A DNA stretch of 33,307 bases from contig VGPU01000025.1 in the NCBI GenBank assembly GCA_016882525.1, forward strand, positions 1-33,307. The letters are read 5' to 3'. The notes under the pieces are model-generated. The model made no database searches. It was given only the letters and a program-made list of their open reading frames with translations, and was not told the origin of the DNA. The stretch comes from Cyanobacteria bacterium M_surface_10_m2_119 (GTDB taxonomy: Bacteria; Cyanobacteriota; Cyanobacteriia; PCC-6307; Cyanobiaceae). This document shows, in pieces, positions 16,620-24,509 of the stretch; the first letter of the stretch is position 1; each line of letters starts with the position of its first letter. The position numbers and the translations under genes were made by a program.

Positions 16620-17669
16620 TCAGCCCGCGACCGCCAGATCCAGGGCTGCCGGCACCATCTCCAGCTGGGGAGTCTCGGCGAACACCTCGGCCGCGTTGTT
16701 GGGGCTTTCCTGCAGGCGCACCTTGTGCAGCCGGGCACCGGCCGCGGCAATGGGCCCGGTGAGCAGATCGGCGATGTGCAGGGCGATGTTCTCGGCCGTG
16801 GGCACCGTGGTGGCGAAATGCTCCACGTCCTTGTTGAGGAAGGTGTGATCGAAGGGCTCCACCACCAGATCGTCAACCAGGCGCTGGAGGGTGGCCAGAT
16901 CGCATACCATGCCGGTGCGGGGATCGATGCGGCCGCGCACGGTCACATCCAGCAGGTAGTTGTGGCCGTGGCCGTGGGGCCGGGCGCACTTGCCATAGAT
17001 CGCCTCGTTTTCGGCCTGGCTGAGCTCGGCCCTGGCCAACCGATGGGCAGCGGCGAAGTGGGTGCGGATCGAGAGGAAGGCTTCCATCGGGGCAACAGGC
17101 TGAGCGGTGGACAGGTCGGCTTGGGCAGGGGCAACGGCAGGGCCGGGAGGGAGCAGGTCCACCCAGAGATCGGGTTGCTCGTAGAGGCGCAGTCCCATCA
17201 GCGGCAGATGGGGGGCCAGGCGGATCCAGATGGCGCGGCAGACCGCCTCGGTGGTGGGCAGGCAGCCCTCGGGCCGGCTCAGATCAAAGTCCGGCCAGGC
17301 CTCATTGAGGAAGCGGAAGTTGAGCTGGTCAGTGACCTCAGCACGGATGGCGTGCTTCACCTCCGAGAGGTTGAGCACCATGCCGTCGCCATCCAGCGGC
17401 CCGCCCATCGCCACGATCAGCTCGTAGTTGTGACCATGGCCAGGAGCGAGGCTGCAGGGCCCGAAGCGGGCCCGGTTGTCGTCGTCGCTGAGCTCGGGCA
17501 GCCAGTAGCGGTGGCTGGCGCTGAAGGTGGCGCGGCGGGTGATGACACAGGGGCGCCCCTGGCCGTGGGGGCCTCCCCGCTGCGGAGGCATCGGCGCACC
17601 GGGGAGCGCGTTGCCTGAATCCGTATCACCTAATTCCGTGGTGCGGGGAGCTGCGGCGCTTGCCGTCAT
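16620..17669 (-). CDS. Tandem-domain 6-pyruvoyl/6-carboxy-tetrahydropterin synthase
   Basis: A 349-residue protein with two PTPS/QueD domains, about 43-175 and 196-335, each using dihydroneopterin-triphosphate chemistry in the family. Zinc histidines are present in both: His53, His78, His80 and His209, His234, His236. The catalytic Cys occurs in both as C-x5-HGH (Cys72, Cys228), a spacing like animal PTPS rather than E. coli QueD (C-x3-HGH). The Asp-His dyad is intact in domain 2 (FDHTFLN, Asp274/His275) but replaced in domain 1 by LNFRFLN (Asn117/Phe118). Thus only domain 2 looks fully competent. ATG 17669 gives a 40-residue leader that looks unstructured; ATG at residue 28 is an alternative. 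Confidence 0.88.
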   Translation of the reverse strand: MTASAAAPRTTELGDTDSGNALPGAPMPPQRGGPHGQGRPCVITRRATFSASHRYWLPELSDDDNRARFGPCSLAPGHGHNYELIVAMGGPLDGDGMVLNLSEVKHAIRAEVTDQLNFRFLNEAWPDFDLSRPEGCLPTTEAVCRAIWIRLAPHLPLMGLRLYEQPDLWVDLLPPGPAVAPAQADLSTAQPVAPMEAFLSIRTHFAAAHRLARAELSQAENEAIYGKCARPHGHGHNYLLDVTVRGRIDPRTGMVCDLATLQRLVDDLVVEPFDHTFLNKDVEHFATTVPTAENIALHIADLLTGPIAAAGARLHKVRLQESPNNAAEVFAETPQLEMVPAALDLAVAG

Positions 17670-17728
17670 CGCCGGAGTCCGGGGTAGCCCATCCTAGGAA
17701 TAGGTCCGAATTGCCTGCCGAACCAGCC

Positions 17729-18355
17729 GTGACGGCCGCCTCCCACGCCTCCCTGGCCCGCCGCCTCGAGGGACTCAACCTCTACCTGGTGGGAATGATG
17801 GGCACCGGCAAGAGCGCCGTGGGGCGCCCCCTGGCCGAGGCCCTCGGCTACCGGTTCGTAGACGCGGATGCGGTGCTGGAGCAGGCGGCGGGACGCACCA
17901 TTCCGGAGATCTTCGCCAGCGACGGCGAGGAGGGCTTCCGGGCCCTGGAGACAGCGGTGCTGGGGCAGATCAGCAGCTGGCATTCCCTGGTGGTGGCCAC
18001 CGGGGGAGGGGTGGTGACCCGGCCGGAGAACTGGGGCCACATGCAGCAGGGGGTGGTGGTATGGCTGGAGGCCCCGGCCGCCCTGCTGCTGGAGCGCCTG
18101 CAGGCCGATCCCACGCCACGGCCGCTGATGGCCGCCAGCGACCCCCGGGCCCGGCTGGAGGCCCTGCTGGCCGAGCGATCACCGCTCTACAGCCAGGCCG
18201 ACCTCACCATCAGCCAGGACGGCGCTCCCCCGGCCGCCGTCGCCGAGCAGGTGCTTGAGGCCCTGCCCAGCGTGATCAGGAGCCGGCCAGCCCCCCCAGC
18301 CCAACCGGCGGTCCTCCAGAACGACGAGGGTCAGTTCACCCAATCCCTCAACTGA
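17729..18355 (+). CDS. aroK: Shikimate kinase AroK
   Basis: A 208-residue P-loop kinase phosphorylating shikimate at the 3-hydroxyl in the chorismate pathway. Walker A is GMMGTGKS (22-29); shikimate-binding residues include Asp45/Asp47, Arg71 and the Gly triplet GGG at 92-94. The lid region contains PRPLM. I use GTG 17729, which puts the P-loop at the usual distance; the frame extends upstream via TTG 17711 and TTG 17660, but that part overlaps the divergent pterin synthase start. The C-terminal 35 residues are a Pro/Ala-rich tail beyond the normal kinase length of about 170-190. Confidence 0.92.
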   Translation: MTAASHASLARRLEGLNLYLVGMMGTGKSAVGRPLAEALGYRFVDADAVLEQAAGRTIPEIFASDGEEGFRALETAVLGQISSWHSLVVATGGGVVTRPENWGHMQQGVVVWLEAPAALLLERLQADPTPRPLMAASDPRARLEALLAERSPLYSQADLTISQDGAPPAAVAEQVLEALPSVIRSRPAPPAQPAVLQNDEGQFTQSLN

Positions 18356-18358
18356 CAA

Positions 18359-18381
18359 CCTCCGGCGCCTTCAACCGGAGG
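18359..18381. terminator. Hairpin between convergent aroK and CRR7-like genes
   Basis: A perfect seven-base stem CCTCCGG/CCGGAGG (18359-18365 with 18375-18381) and a nine-base loop, in the 15-base gap and the first codons of the converging gene end. There is no strong T-run on either side, so termination is inferred from position only. Confidence 0.4.
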
Positions 18382-18634
18382 GGGGCTCCAGCCGCACTGC
18401 GAACCACTGCACCGTTCGGCCGGGCTCTAGCTCGAGCTGACAGGCGGTCTCCAGCAACCGTTCCGCCTGGGCCGCCGCACCGGGCAAGCCCGCCAGATCA
18501 GCAGGCGGCTCAGGGAGGGTCTGGAGCTGCCGCTCCAGCCAGGCGAGGGTCTCGGCCGCCGTGAGGATCCTCTCGGCACCAACCGGCTCCAGCACCACGT
18601 AATGATCGAGTTCCCGCAGCAGGGGATCAGACAT
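18371..18634 (-). CDS. CRR7-like NDH-1 assembly protein
   Basis: An 87-residue soluble protein beginning MSDPLLRELDHYVVLEP, which I recognise as resembling cyanobacterial chlororespiratory reduction 7 (CRR7) proteins; the end (VQWFAVRLEPP) also fits. In plants CRR7 is needed to assemble the stromal arm of the chloroplast NDH complex; a similar role in cyanobacterial NDH-1 is inferred. ATG 18634 is chosen on homology; the frame is open to 18802 but that part is antisense to the neighbour. Its start codon shares a CATG with the divergent DUF6816-like start. ndhO, also an NDH-1 gene, lies about 11 kb away in this window. Confidence 0.68.
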   Translation of the reverse strand: MSDPLLRELDHYVVLEPVGAERILTAAETLAWLERQLQTLPEPPADLAGLPGAAAQAERLLETACQLELEPGRTVQWFAVRLEPPSG

Positions 18635-19397
18635 GCCCGCGTCGCCGTTGCACCCCATCCTGGCGAGGGCCGCCGCGCTGGTGGCCATGGGGGTCATGGC
18701 TGGGGCCGCGCTGGTGGCCCTGCTGGGGACAGCGCTGGGAAGCGTGCCGCCGGCCCTGGCCCTGGAGCCCCCGGCTGGCCAGACCCCGGCCACACCGGTC
18801 ACGCCACTGGAGCGACGTCTGGCGCAATGGCCCGACTGGGCATTGCCAGCCCCCCTGCCGCGGCCGGGCAGCGGCGACCTGCTCTACCCGGACTGGTTTC
18901 TGGGGAGCTGGCAGGTGAGCAGCAGTGACGGGGCGCAGTACACGGTGCGGTTCGTCTCCGGCCCCACCGGCGTGGTGGGGGACCGGGCCTTCAACGCCGC
19001 CGCCGTCGGCCGGGCGGTGCTCGGGGACCGACTGCGCTCCGTCGCCAACGATCCAGACAACCCCAATCGCCAGATCGCTCGCCTGCAGGCTGGCTCAGGT
19101 CCGCCCCTGAGCCTGGAATCCACCGTGGTGGGCCGGCGGCGGGAGCAGCCCGACGCGGATGGGCTGCTGGTGGATGAGCTGGCTCTGCAGATCGTGCGGG
19201 GCCGCGGCGAACCGACCGTGAGCCGGGTGGAAACCCTCAGCCGGTTTGAGCGCCAGGGCAGCGACCGCATCGCGGTCAGCCAATGGCAGGCCACCTACCC
19301 CTCGCCGGCGGAGGGTCTGCGGGCCCGGCCCCGGAGCGCCGGCCAGCTGACCCTCAGGCTCGCGCGAGGGGGGCCACCAGGCGGTCCCGCCAGCTGA
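18633..19397 (+). CDS. Probable thylakoid-lumen/periplasmic protein, DUF6816-like
   Basis: A 254-residue exported protein. Residues 1-45 hold a long signal peptide (hydrophobic about 12-36, ALA cleavage near 44), the mature part starts LEPPAG. The core has YPDWFLGSWQVSS (about 90-102), then YTVRFVSGPTG and VVGDRAFNAAAVGRAVLGD, a beta-rich lipocalin-like pattern that I associate tentatively with the cyanobacterial/plastid DUF6816 family. No catalytic motif is evident. ATG 18633 overlaps the divergent start of the CRR7-like gene; internal ATGs at 18687 and nearby could also give a signal peptide. The last 44 bases overlap the convergent GST gene. Confidence 0.6.
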   Translation: MPASPLHPILARAAALVAMGVMAGAALVALLGTALGSVPPALALEPPAGQTPATPVTPLERRLAQWPDWALPAPLPRPGSGDLLYPDWFLGSWQVSSSDGAQYTVRFVSGPTGVVGDRAFNAAAVGRAVLGDRLRSVANDPDNPNRQIARLQAGSGPPLSLESTVVGRRREQPDADGLLVDELALQIVRGRGEPTVSRVETLSRFERQGSDRIAVSQWQATYPSPAEGLRARPRSAGQLTLRLARGGPPGGPAS

Positions 19398-20073
19398 AAA
19401 GAGGCTCGAGCAACGGGTTATCGGCAATTCCGCTGGCGCCACGACCCGCCAGGGGCGCCCCACTGGAGGCGGGGAAGCGCAGCAGGGAGAGCTGGGCCGC
19501 CACGGCGAGATCGGCCAGGGTGAGCTGGTCACCGACCAGATAGGGGCGATCGGCGGTGAGCACGGCCAGTTGCTCGAGGTTGCTCTGCAACTGCTGGCGT
19601 TCGTGACCGGCCAGCAGGCCACTGGCCGTCTCCCCCATGCCCCCGAGCAGCCCGGTCGGCAGGGCACCCACCAACTGGCGCAGGGGCCCTGGTGTGGCCT
19701 CCGGCAACAGCGCCTGGCGCAGCACCGGGTCGGCGGCGACCGCCTGCAGGAGCGCCAGGCGGCAACCGGCAGCCAGGGCCGTATCGGCCCAGTCCTCGAG
19801 CAGGAGCACCCGGGCCCTCAGCTGCAGGTCGGCCGGCAGCAGGGAGGGGGTGGGATGGTGGCGCTCCAAATGCAGGGCGATCGCCGTGGAGTCGGCGATC
19901 ACCTCGGTGCCGTCCACCAGCACGGGGACCTGCCGCTGGCCAGAGAGCCGGAAGAGGTCGAGCTGGCCGAGGCCGGGGGTGACCTCCACCACGTTGTAGT
20001 CGAGCCCCTTGGCGGCCAGCACCAGGCGCACCTTCTCGCAGAAGGCCGAATGGCGGAACTGGTGAAGCTGCAT
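19354..20073 (-). CDS. Glutathione S-transferase family protein
   Basis: A 239-residue soluble protein with an N-terminal thioredoxin-like GST domain (about 1-78; MQLHQFRHSAFCEKVRLVL, with a single active-site-region Cys12, then RQVPVLVDGTEVIADSTAI, the cis-Pro and Glu/Asp-Ser glutathione site) and a helical C-terminal domain (about 90-235; YLVGDQLTLADLAVAAQL is the N-capping box). The chosen ATG 20073 matches the fold start; the open frame to 20352 is antisense to DUF751. Substrate unknown. Divergent from DUF751 across 63 bases and convergent, overlapping by 44 bases, with the DUF6816-like gene. Confidence 0.87.
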   Translation of the reverse strand: MQLHQFRHSAFCEKVRLVLAAKGLDYNVVEVTPGLGQLDLFRLSGQRQVPVLVDGTEVIADSTAIALHLERHHPTPSLLPADLQLRARVLLLEDWADTALAAGCRLALLQAVAADPVLRQALLPEATPGPLRQLVGALPTGLLGGMGETASGLLAGHERQQLQSNLEQLAVLTADRPYLVGDQLTLADLAVAAQLSLLRFPASSGAPLAGRGASGIADNPLLEPLFSWRDRLVAPLARA

Positions 20074-20136
20074 GCGCCAGGCCTCGTTGCCAGGCGGCAG
20101 AGTAGCCAGCAGCAGTGGTGAGCGGCTTCGGCGGCG

Positions 20137-20343
20137 ATGAAGGAATTCTTCCTGAATGTGACGCGCTATCCGCGCTATCTGATCGCCTTCGGGCTGGGGG
20201 TGGCCAACTCCGTGTTCGAACCCCTGGCGGCCCGCGGCCGCAACCCGGTCACAGCGGTGGCGCTGATCGGTGCCGCCATCAGCGGTCTGCTGAGCCTGGT
20301 TCTGGTCCTGCGTGCGATGGTGACTGTCCAACCGGTGGCATAG
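20137..20343 (+). CDS. DUF751 (Ycf33-like) membrane protein
   Basis: A 68-residue protein with two hydrophobic helices (about 14-30 and 39-62) and the family opening [18 protein letters not shown] followed by [11 protein letters not shown]. The family includes the plastid-encoded Ycf33; no function is known to me. It lies two bases upstream of rbfA and is the first gene of the DUF751-rbfA-nagZ run. ATG 20137 has no strong ribosome site (GGCGGCG precedes it). Confidence 0.87.
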   Translation: MKEFFLNVTRYPRYLIAFGLGVANSVFEPLAARGRNPVTAVALIGAAISGLLSLVLVLRAMVTVQPVA

Positions 20344-20345
20344 GC

Positions 20346-20774
20346 ATGGCACAGGGCCGACGGGTGGAGCGGGTGGCCTCCCTAATCCGCCGTGAGATGA
20401 GCGAGCTGCTCCGGGGCGGCATCAAGGACGAGCGGGTGGGGCATGGCCTGGTGAGCGTCACCCACGTGGAGGTGGCCGGCGATCTCCAACACTGCAAGAT
20501 TTTTGTGAGCGTGTTCGGCTCCGACGCCGACCGAGAGGAGGCGATGGCCGGCCTGCGTTCGGCCGCCCCCTACGTGAAGGGGGAACTGGCACGCCGCCTG
20601 CAGATGCGCCGCACCCCCGAGGTGGTGTTCATGCTCGATCGGGGCATGGAGCGGGGCACGTCCGTGCTCAGCCTGCTCAACCAATTGGAGCGGGATCGCC
20701 TGGCCCGCGAGGGGGCCGATGAGGGTTCCGATGCCGCCGGTGAACCCTCGCCGGACAGCGACCCGGCATCGTGA
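20346..20774 (+). CDS. rbfA: 30S ribosome-binding factor RbfA
   Basis: A 142-residue ribosome maturation factor acting on 16S rRNA 5' helix processing and cold adaptation. The KH-like fold is visible: [18 protein letters not shown], then [30 protein letters not shown], and [16 protein letters not shown] with [12 protein letters not shown]. The C-terminal 25 residues are acidic ([18 protein letters not shown]) and disordered. ATG 20346 is used; the upstream extension of this frame to 20115 is a DUF751 shadow. It overlaps the nagZ start by four bases (GTGA), indicating coupled translation. Confidence 0.94.
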   Translation: MAQGRRVERVASLIRREMSELLRGGIKDERVGHGLVSVTHVEVAGDLQHCKIFVSVFGSDADREEAMAGLRSAAPYVKGELARRLQMRRTPEVVFMLDRGMERGTSVLSLLNQLERDRLAREGADEGSDAAGEPSPDSDPAS

Positions 20775-22390
20775 GGGCAGGCGGCCCTGACGACGGCCAG
20801 CTGCGCCGGCTGATCGCCTCCCTGGTGGTGGTGCGGGCCAGCGGGACCCTGGCTGATCACCAGCGCAGCTACCCCCAATGGGAGCTGCCCAACCGCAGCC
20901 TGCAGGAGCTGCTGGGGCAGGGCGTCGGTGGTGTGATCCTCCTCGGGGGCACGGCCACCGAACTCGCCTTGCGCACCCGCCAGCTGCGGAGCTGGAGCAC
21001 GGCACCGCTGCTGCTCTGCGCCGATGTGGAGGAGGGCGTCGGCCAGCGCTTTGAAGGGGCCAGCTGGCTGGTGCCCCCCCTGGCGCTGGGGCGGCTCTAC
21101 GGCCGCGACCGCGAGCAGGCCCTGCGGCTGGCGGAGCGCTATGGCGCCTGCTGCGGCCGCGAGGCCAGGGCCGTGGGGCTGAACTGGGTGCTGGGGCCGG
21201 TGTGCGACGTGAACAACAACCCCGCCAACCCGGTGATCAACGTGCGGGCCTGGGGGGAGGAGCCGGCAGTGGCCGGCGCCCTGGCCGCGGCCTTCGTGCG
21301 GGGGCTGCAGGCCACGGGGGTGCTGGGCTGCGCCAAGCACTTCCCCGGCCATGGCGACACCTGCAGCGACTCCCACCTGGAACTGCCCCTGCTGCCCCAC
21401 AGCCGTCCCCGGCTCGACCAGGTGGAGTTGCCCCCCTTCCGGCAGGCCATCGCCGCCGGCGTGAGCGCGGTGATGACCGCCCACCTGCTGCTGCCGGCCC
21501 TCGACCCGGATCGGCCGGCCACGCTCTCACCGGCCGTCCTCGACCAGCTGCTGCGCCGCGAGCTGGGGTTTGAGGGGCTCGTGGTCACCGATGCGCTGGT
21601 GATGGAGGCGATCGCGGCCCACACCGGAGCCGGGGAAGCGGCCGTGCAGGCCCTGGAGGCCGGTGCCGACCTGGTGCTGATGCCCGCCGATGCCCTGGAG
21701 GCCATCACGGCGATCGCGGCGGCGGTAGAGAGCGGCCGGCTGCAGCGCTCCCGCCTGGAAGCCAGCGCCCAGCGGCGGCAGCAGGCCCTGGCCCGCTGCG
21801 CCCCGCCGGCGGCCGACCCCCTGCAGGCGGCGGCCGCCGATCCGGTGCTGGCCCAGGCGTTGATCACGGCAACCCTGGAGGTGAGCGGACAAGCCGGCGG
21901 CCTGGGGCGTTTCGCCCAGGCGGCAAGCGGGGGCGTGAATCTGGTGCGCGTGGATCAGGCGCTGCAATCGCCGCTGCAGGCCACCGATGCCCAGGCCCTC
22001 ACGCTGCCGGGGGCAGCAGGTCTGGCCCCGTGCCTGGTCGGCACCGACACCCCCTCGATCTGGACTGCCAGCAGCGACGAACCGCTGGCGTTGGAACGCC
22101 TGGGGCCGGGGCCGGTGCTGCTGCAACTCTTTGTGCGGGGCAATCCCTTCCGCGGCCGGGCGGGCTGCACCGAGCCCTGGCCGGCAGCGATCCGGCAGCT
22201 GCTGGCGGCCGGTCGGCTGGCCGGGCTGGCGGTTTATGGCAGTCCCTACCTCTGGGATGCGCTGCGCGCCGAGCTGCCGGCCAGCCTGCCGGCGGCCTAC
22301 AGCCCGGGCCAGATGCCGGCCGCCCAGGCGGCGGTGCTCACCGCCCTGGGGCTGGGGGAGCAGGGCCAGGCGGGCGACTTCACCGACTGA
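20771..22390 (+). CDS. nagZ: Glycoside hydrolase family 3, beta-N-acetylhexosaminidase NagZ-like
   Basis: A 539-residue GH3 enzyme that should remove GlcNAc from muropeptides in peptidoglycan recycling. The NagZ signature [12 protein letters not shown] occupies 189-202 and includes the Asp200/His202 dyad used as general acid/base; the nucleophile is Asp274 in VVTDALVM. The core (about 1-340) is the TIM-barrel; residues about 360-539 form a second, less conserved alpha/beta domain, making it longer than the 340-residue E. coli NagZ. GTG start overlaps the rbfA stop. No signal peptide is evident, agreeing with a cytosolic NagZ. Broader GH3 beta-glucosidase activity is less likely given the motif. 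Confidence 0.87.
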   Translation: MRAGGPDDGQLRRLIASLVVVRASGTLADHQRSYPQWELPNRSLQELLGQGVGGVILLGGTATELALRTRQLRSWSTAPLLLCADVEEGVGQRFEGASWLVPPLALGRLYGRDREQALRLAERYGACCGREARAVGLNWVLGPVCDVNNNPANPVINVRAWGEEPAVAGALAAAFVRGLQATGVLGCAKHFPGHGDTCSDSHLELPLLPHSRPRLDQVELPPFRQAIAAGVSAVMTAHLLLPALDPDRPATLSPAVLDQLLRRELGFEGLVVTDALVMEAIAAHTGAGEAAVQALEAGADLVLMPADALEAITAIAAAVESGRLQRSRLEASAQRRQQALARCAPPAADPLQAAAADPVLAQALITATLEVSGQAGGLGRFAQAASGGVNLVRVDQALQSPLQATDAQALTLPGAAGLAPCLVGTDTPSIWTASSDEPLALERLGPGPVLLQLFVRGNPFRGRAGCTEPWPAAIRQLLAAGRLAGLAVYGSPYLWDALRAELPASLPAAYSPGQMPAAQAAVLTALGLGEQGQAGDFTD

Positions 22391-22394
22391 GGAA
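22389..22394 (+). promoter_or_regulatory. Ribosome binding site of the glycosyltransferase gene
   Basis: GAGGAA overlapping the nagZ TGA stop, seven bases before ATG 22402. It fixes the start; the frame is open upstream to 22030 but that part is out of phase with nagZ coding. Confidence 0.75.
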
Positions 22395-22401
22395 CGGCCG
22401 G

Positions 22402-23631
22402 ATGCACCTGAGCCTGTCGATGATCGTGCGCAACGAGGCGGAACGGCTGGAGCGCTGCCTGGCCTCCGTGGCTGACTTCGTCGACGAGATGGTGCTGCTC
22501 GACACGGGCTCCAGCGACGCCACCGTGGCCATCGCCGAGCGCTGCGGCGCCACGGTGCATCACGTGCCCTGGCCCGGCGACTTCGCCCCCGCCCGCAATG
22601 CGGCCCTGGATCTGGTGCGCGGCGACTGGGTGCTGGTGCTCGATGCCGACGAACAACTGCGCCAGGAGGCCCGCGGGCCGCTGCGCGAGCTGATGGCGCG
22701 GCCGGATCTGCTGGTGGTGAATCTGCTGCGCCTGGAGCAGGGGGCGCGCCAATCGCCCTACTCCCGGGTGAGCCGGCTGTTTCGACGCCATCCGGCAATC
22801 CGCTGGAGTCGGCCGTACCACTCGATGATTGACGACAGCGTGCTGGCGCTGCTGGAGCGGGAACCCGGCTGGGCCGTGGCCGACTGCCCCATCCCCGCCC
22901 TCGACCACGAGGGCTACCGCCCGGAGCTGCTGGCAGCGGGGGACAAGGCGGTGCGGCTCCGGCGTGCGATGGAGGCCGACCTGGCGCGCCATCCGGGCGA
23001 CCCCTACGTGTGCGCCAAGCTCGGCAGCCTGGAGGTGAGCGAAGGACGGCTGAACCGGGGCCTGCAATTGCTGCGCACCGGCCTGCGGCACTGCCGGCCC
23101 GAGGCCGTTCCCGAACGCTACGAACTGCTGCTGAATCTGGGCCTGGCGGAAGCCCGGCGCAGCCCAAGGCAGGCGGCCGAGCACTACCGCCAGGCCCTGG
23201 AGCTGCCCCTGGAGCCGCGGGTCACACTGGCCGCCCGCCTCAATCTGGCCGCCCTGCTGCAGGAGAACGCAGCCGACCTCCCGGCAGGCCCCCGGGGCGG
23301 TGCGCCCCTGGAGGAGGCCGTGCAGCTCTGCCGGGACGCCTGTGCCGCCGCCCCTGAACTGTCCCTCACCTGGGCGGCCCTGGGACAGGCCGAGCGGCGC
23401 CGGGGCCAACCCCAGGCCGCCATCGCTGCCTACCGGCAGGCGATCGCCCGCGATCCGGGGCAGCCGGAACTCCACCAGAACCTCGCGGCCGCCTCCCTCC
23501 TGACAGGCGACATCCTCAGTGCCCGGGAGGGCTTTCAGCGGGCCATCACCCTGCTCCAGCAACGGGGCCAGGCGGCTGCCGCGGCGGAGCTGCGCAGCCG
23601 GGTGAGCCCCCTGGTGACCCTCGATCCCTGA
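22402..23631 (+). CDS. Family 2 glycosyltransferase with C-terminal TPR repeats
   Basis: A 409-residue cytosolic protein: a GT2 (GT-A fold) domain, about 1-190, and a tetratricopeptide region, about 195-400. The sequence opens LSLSMIVRNEAERLERCL; nucleotide-sugar signature DTGSSDAT is at 34-41 and the metal-binding DxD motif DAD at 81-83. This is the SunS-like/waaE-like class often annotated glycosyltransferase plus TPR. No membrane helix is present. Acceptor and sugar are not readable. It follows nagZ by 11 bases, and hemD is 41 bases downstream, so it belongs to the plus-strand run even though the functions differ. Confidence 0.88.
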   Translation: MHLSLSMIVRNEAERLERCLASVADFVDEMVLLDTGSSDATVAIAERCGATVHHVPWPGDFAPARNAALDLVRGDWVLVLDADEQLRQEARGPLRELMARPDLLVVNLLRLEQGARQSPYSRVSRLFRRHPAIRWSRPYHSMIDDSVLALLEREPGWAVADCPIPALDHEGYRPELLAAGDKAVRLRRAMEADLARHPGDPYVCAKLGSLEVSEGRLNRGLQLLRTGLRHCRPEAVPERYELLLNLGLAEARRSPRQAAEHYRQALELPLEPRVTLAARLNLAALLQENAADLPAGPRGGAPLEEAVQLCRDACAAAPELSLTWAALGQAERRRGQPQAAIAAYRQAIARDPGQPELHQNLAAASLLTGDILSAREGFQRAITLLQQRGQAAAAAELRSRVSPLVTLDP

Positions 23632-23672
23632 GCCCCACGCCCCTCCTCGCCCGCCCCCTCCACCCCAACCCC

Positions 23673-24509
23673 ATGCCGGCCCCCCTCTCCTCTGCTGCTG
23701 ACCGGCCCCTGCTCGGGCGGCGCATCGCCATCACCCGGGCTGAGAGCCAGCTGGGCGCGGCCCGCCAGCTGTTTGAGGCCGCCGGAGCGGACGTGGTGGA
23801 TCTGCCCGCCCTGGTGGTCACGCCACCCGACAGCTGGGGTCCCCTGGATGACGCCCTGGAGGAGTGGGACGCCTTCCATTGGCTGGTGTTCTCCAGCAGC
23901 AATGGGGTCGACGCCGTGGAGGAGCGCCTGCGGCGGCAGGGGCGCTGCCTGGCCCACCGCCCGCGCAGCCTGCGGCTGGCAGCGGTGGGGCGCAAGACCG
24001 CGGCCCGGCTCGAGGAGCTGGGGGCCCCTGCTGATTTCGTGCCCCCCGCCTTCGTCGCCGACAGCCTGGTGGAGCACTTTCCCGTGTCGGGATGGGGACT
24101 GCGCCTGCTGCTGCCGCGGGTGCAGAGCGGCGGTCGCACCCTGCTGGCGGAAGCCTTTGCCGAGGCGGGGGCCCGGGTGGTGGAGGTGCCGGCCTACGAG
24201 ACACGCTGCCCCGCCAGCCTGCCGACGGCGGCGTTGGCGGCCCTGGAGCAGGGACGGCTCGACGCGATCACCTTCAGCAGCGGCAAGACCGTGCGGCACA
24301 CAGCCCAGTTGCTGGACGCGGCCTTCGGGGGCGACTGGGCGACACGCCTGGAAGACACCGCCATCGTCTCGATCGGACCGCAGACCAGCAGCAGCTGCCG
24401 GACGGCGTTGGGCCGGGTGGATGCGGAAGCCGACCCCTACGACCTGGACGGCCTTCTGCAGGCCTGCATCAGCGTGCTGCAGGGGCGCCCGCTCAGAGCT
24501 CAGCCGTGA
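23673..24509 (+). CDS. hemD: Uroporphyrinogen-III synthase HemD
   Basis: A 278-residue enzyme cyclising hydroxymethylbilane to uroporphyrinogen III, the branch point toward heme, chlorophyll and cobalamin. The family is poorly conserved, but GRRIAITRAESQLGAARQL (start of domain 1), WLVFSSSNGVDAVEERL (about 70-86), LAAVGRKTAARLEELG (about 105-120), and in the second domain YETRCP and ITFSSGKTVRH, then SIGPQTSSSC, are recognisable. Size is normal. ATG 23673 lies 41 bases past the glycosyltransferase stop. The last 17 bases overlap the convergent lipoprotein gene. Confidence 0.92.
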   Translation: MPAPLSSAADRPLLGRRIAITRAESQLGAARQLFEAAGADVVDLPALVVTPPDSWGPLDDALEEWDAFHWLVFSSSNGVDAVEERLRRQGRCLAHRPRSLRLAAVGRKTAARLEELGAPADFVPPAFVADSLVEHFPVSGWGLRLLLPRVQSGGRTLLAEAFAEAGARVVEVPAYETRCPASLPTAALAALEQGRLDAITFSSGKTVRHTAQLLDAAFGGDWATRLEDTAIVSIGPQTSSSCRTALGRVDAEADPYDLDGLLQACISVLQGRPLRAQP

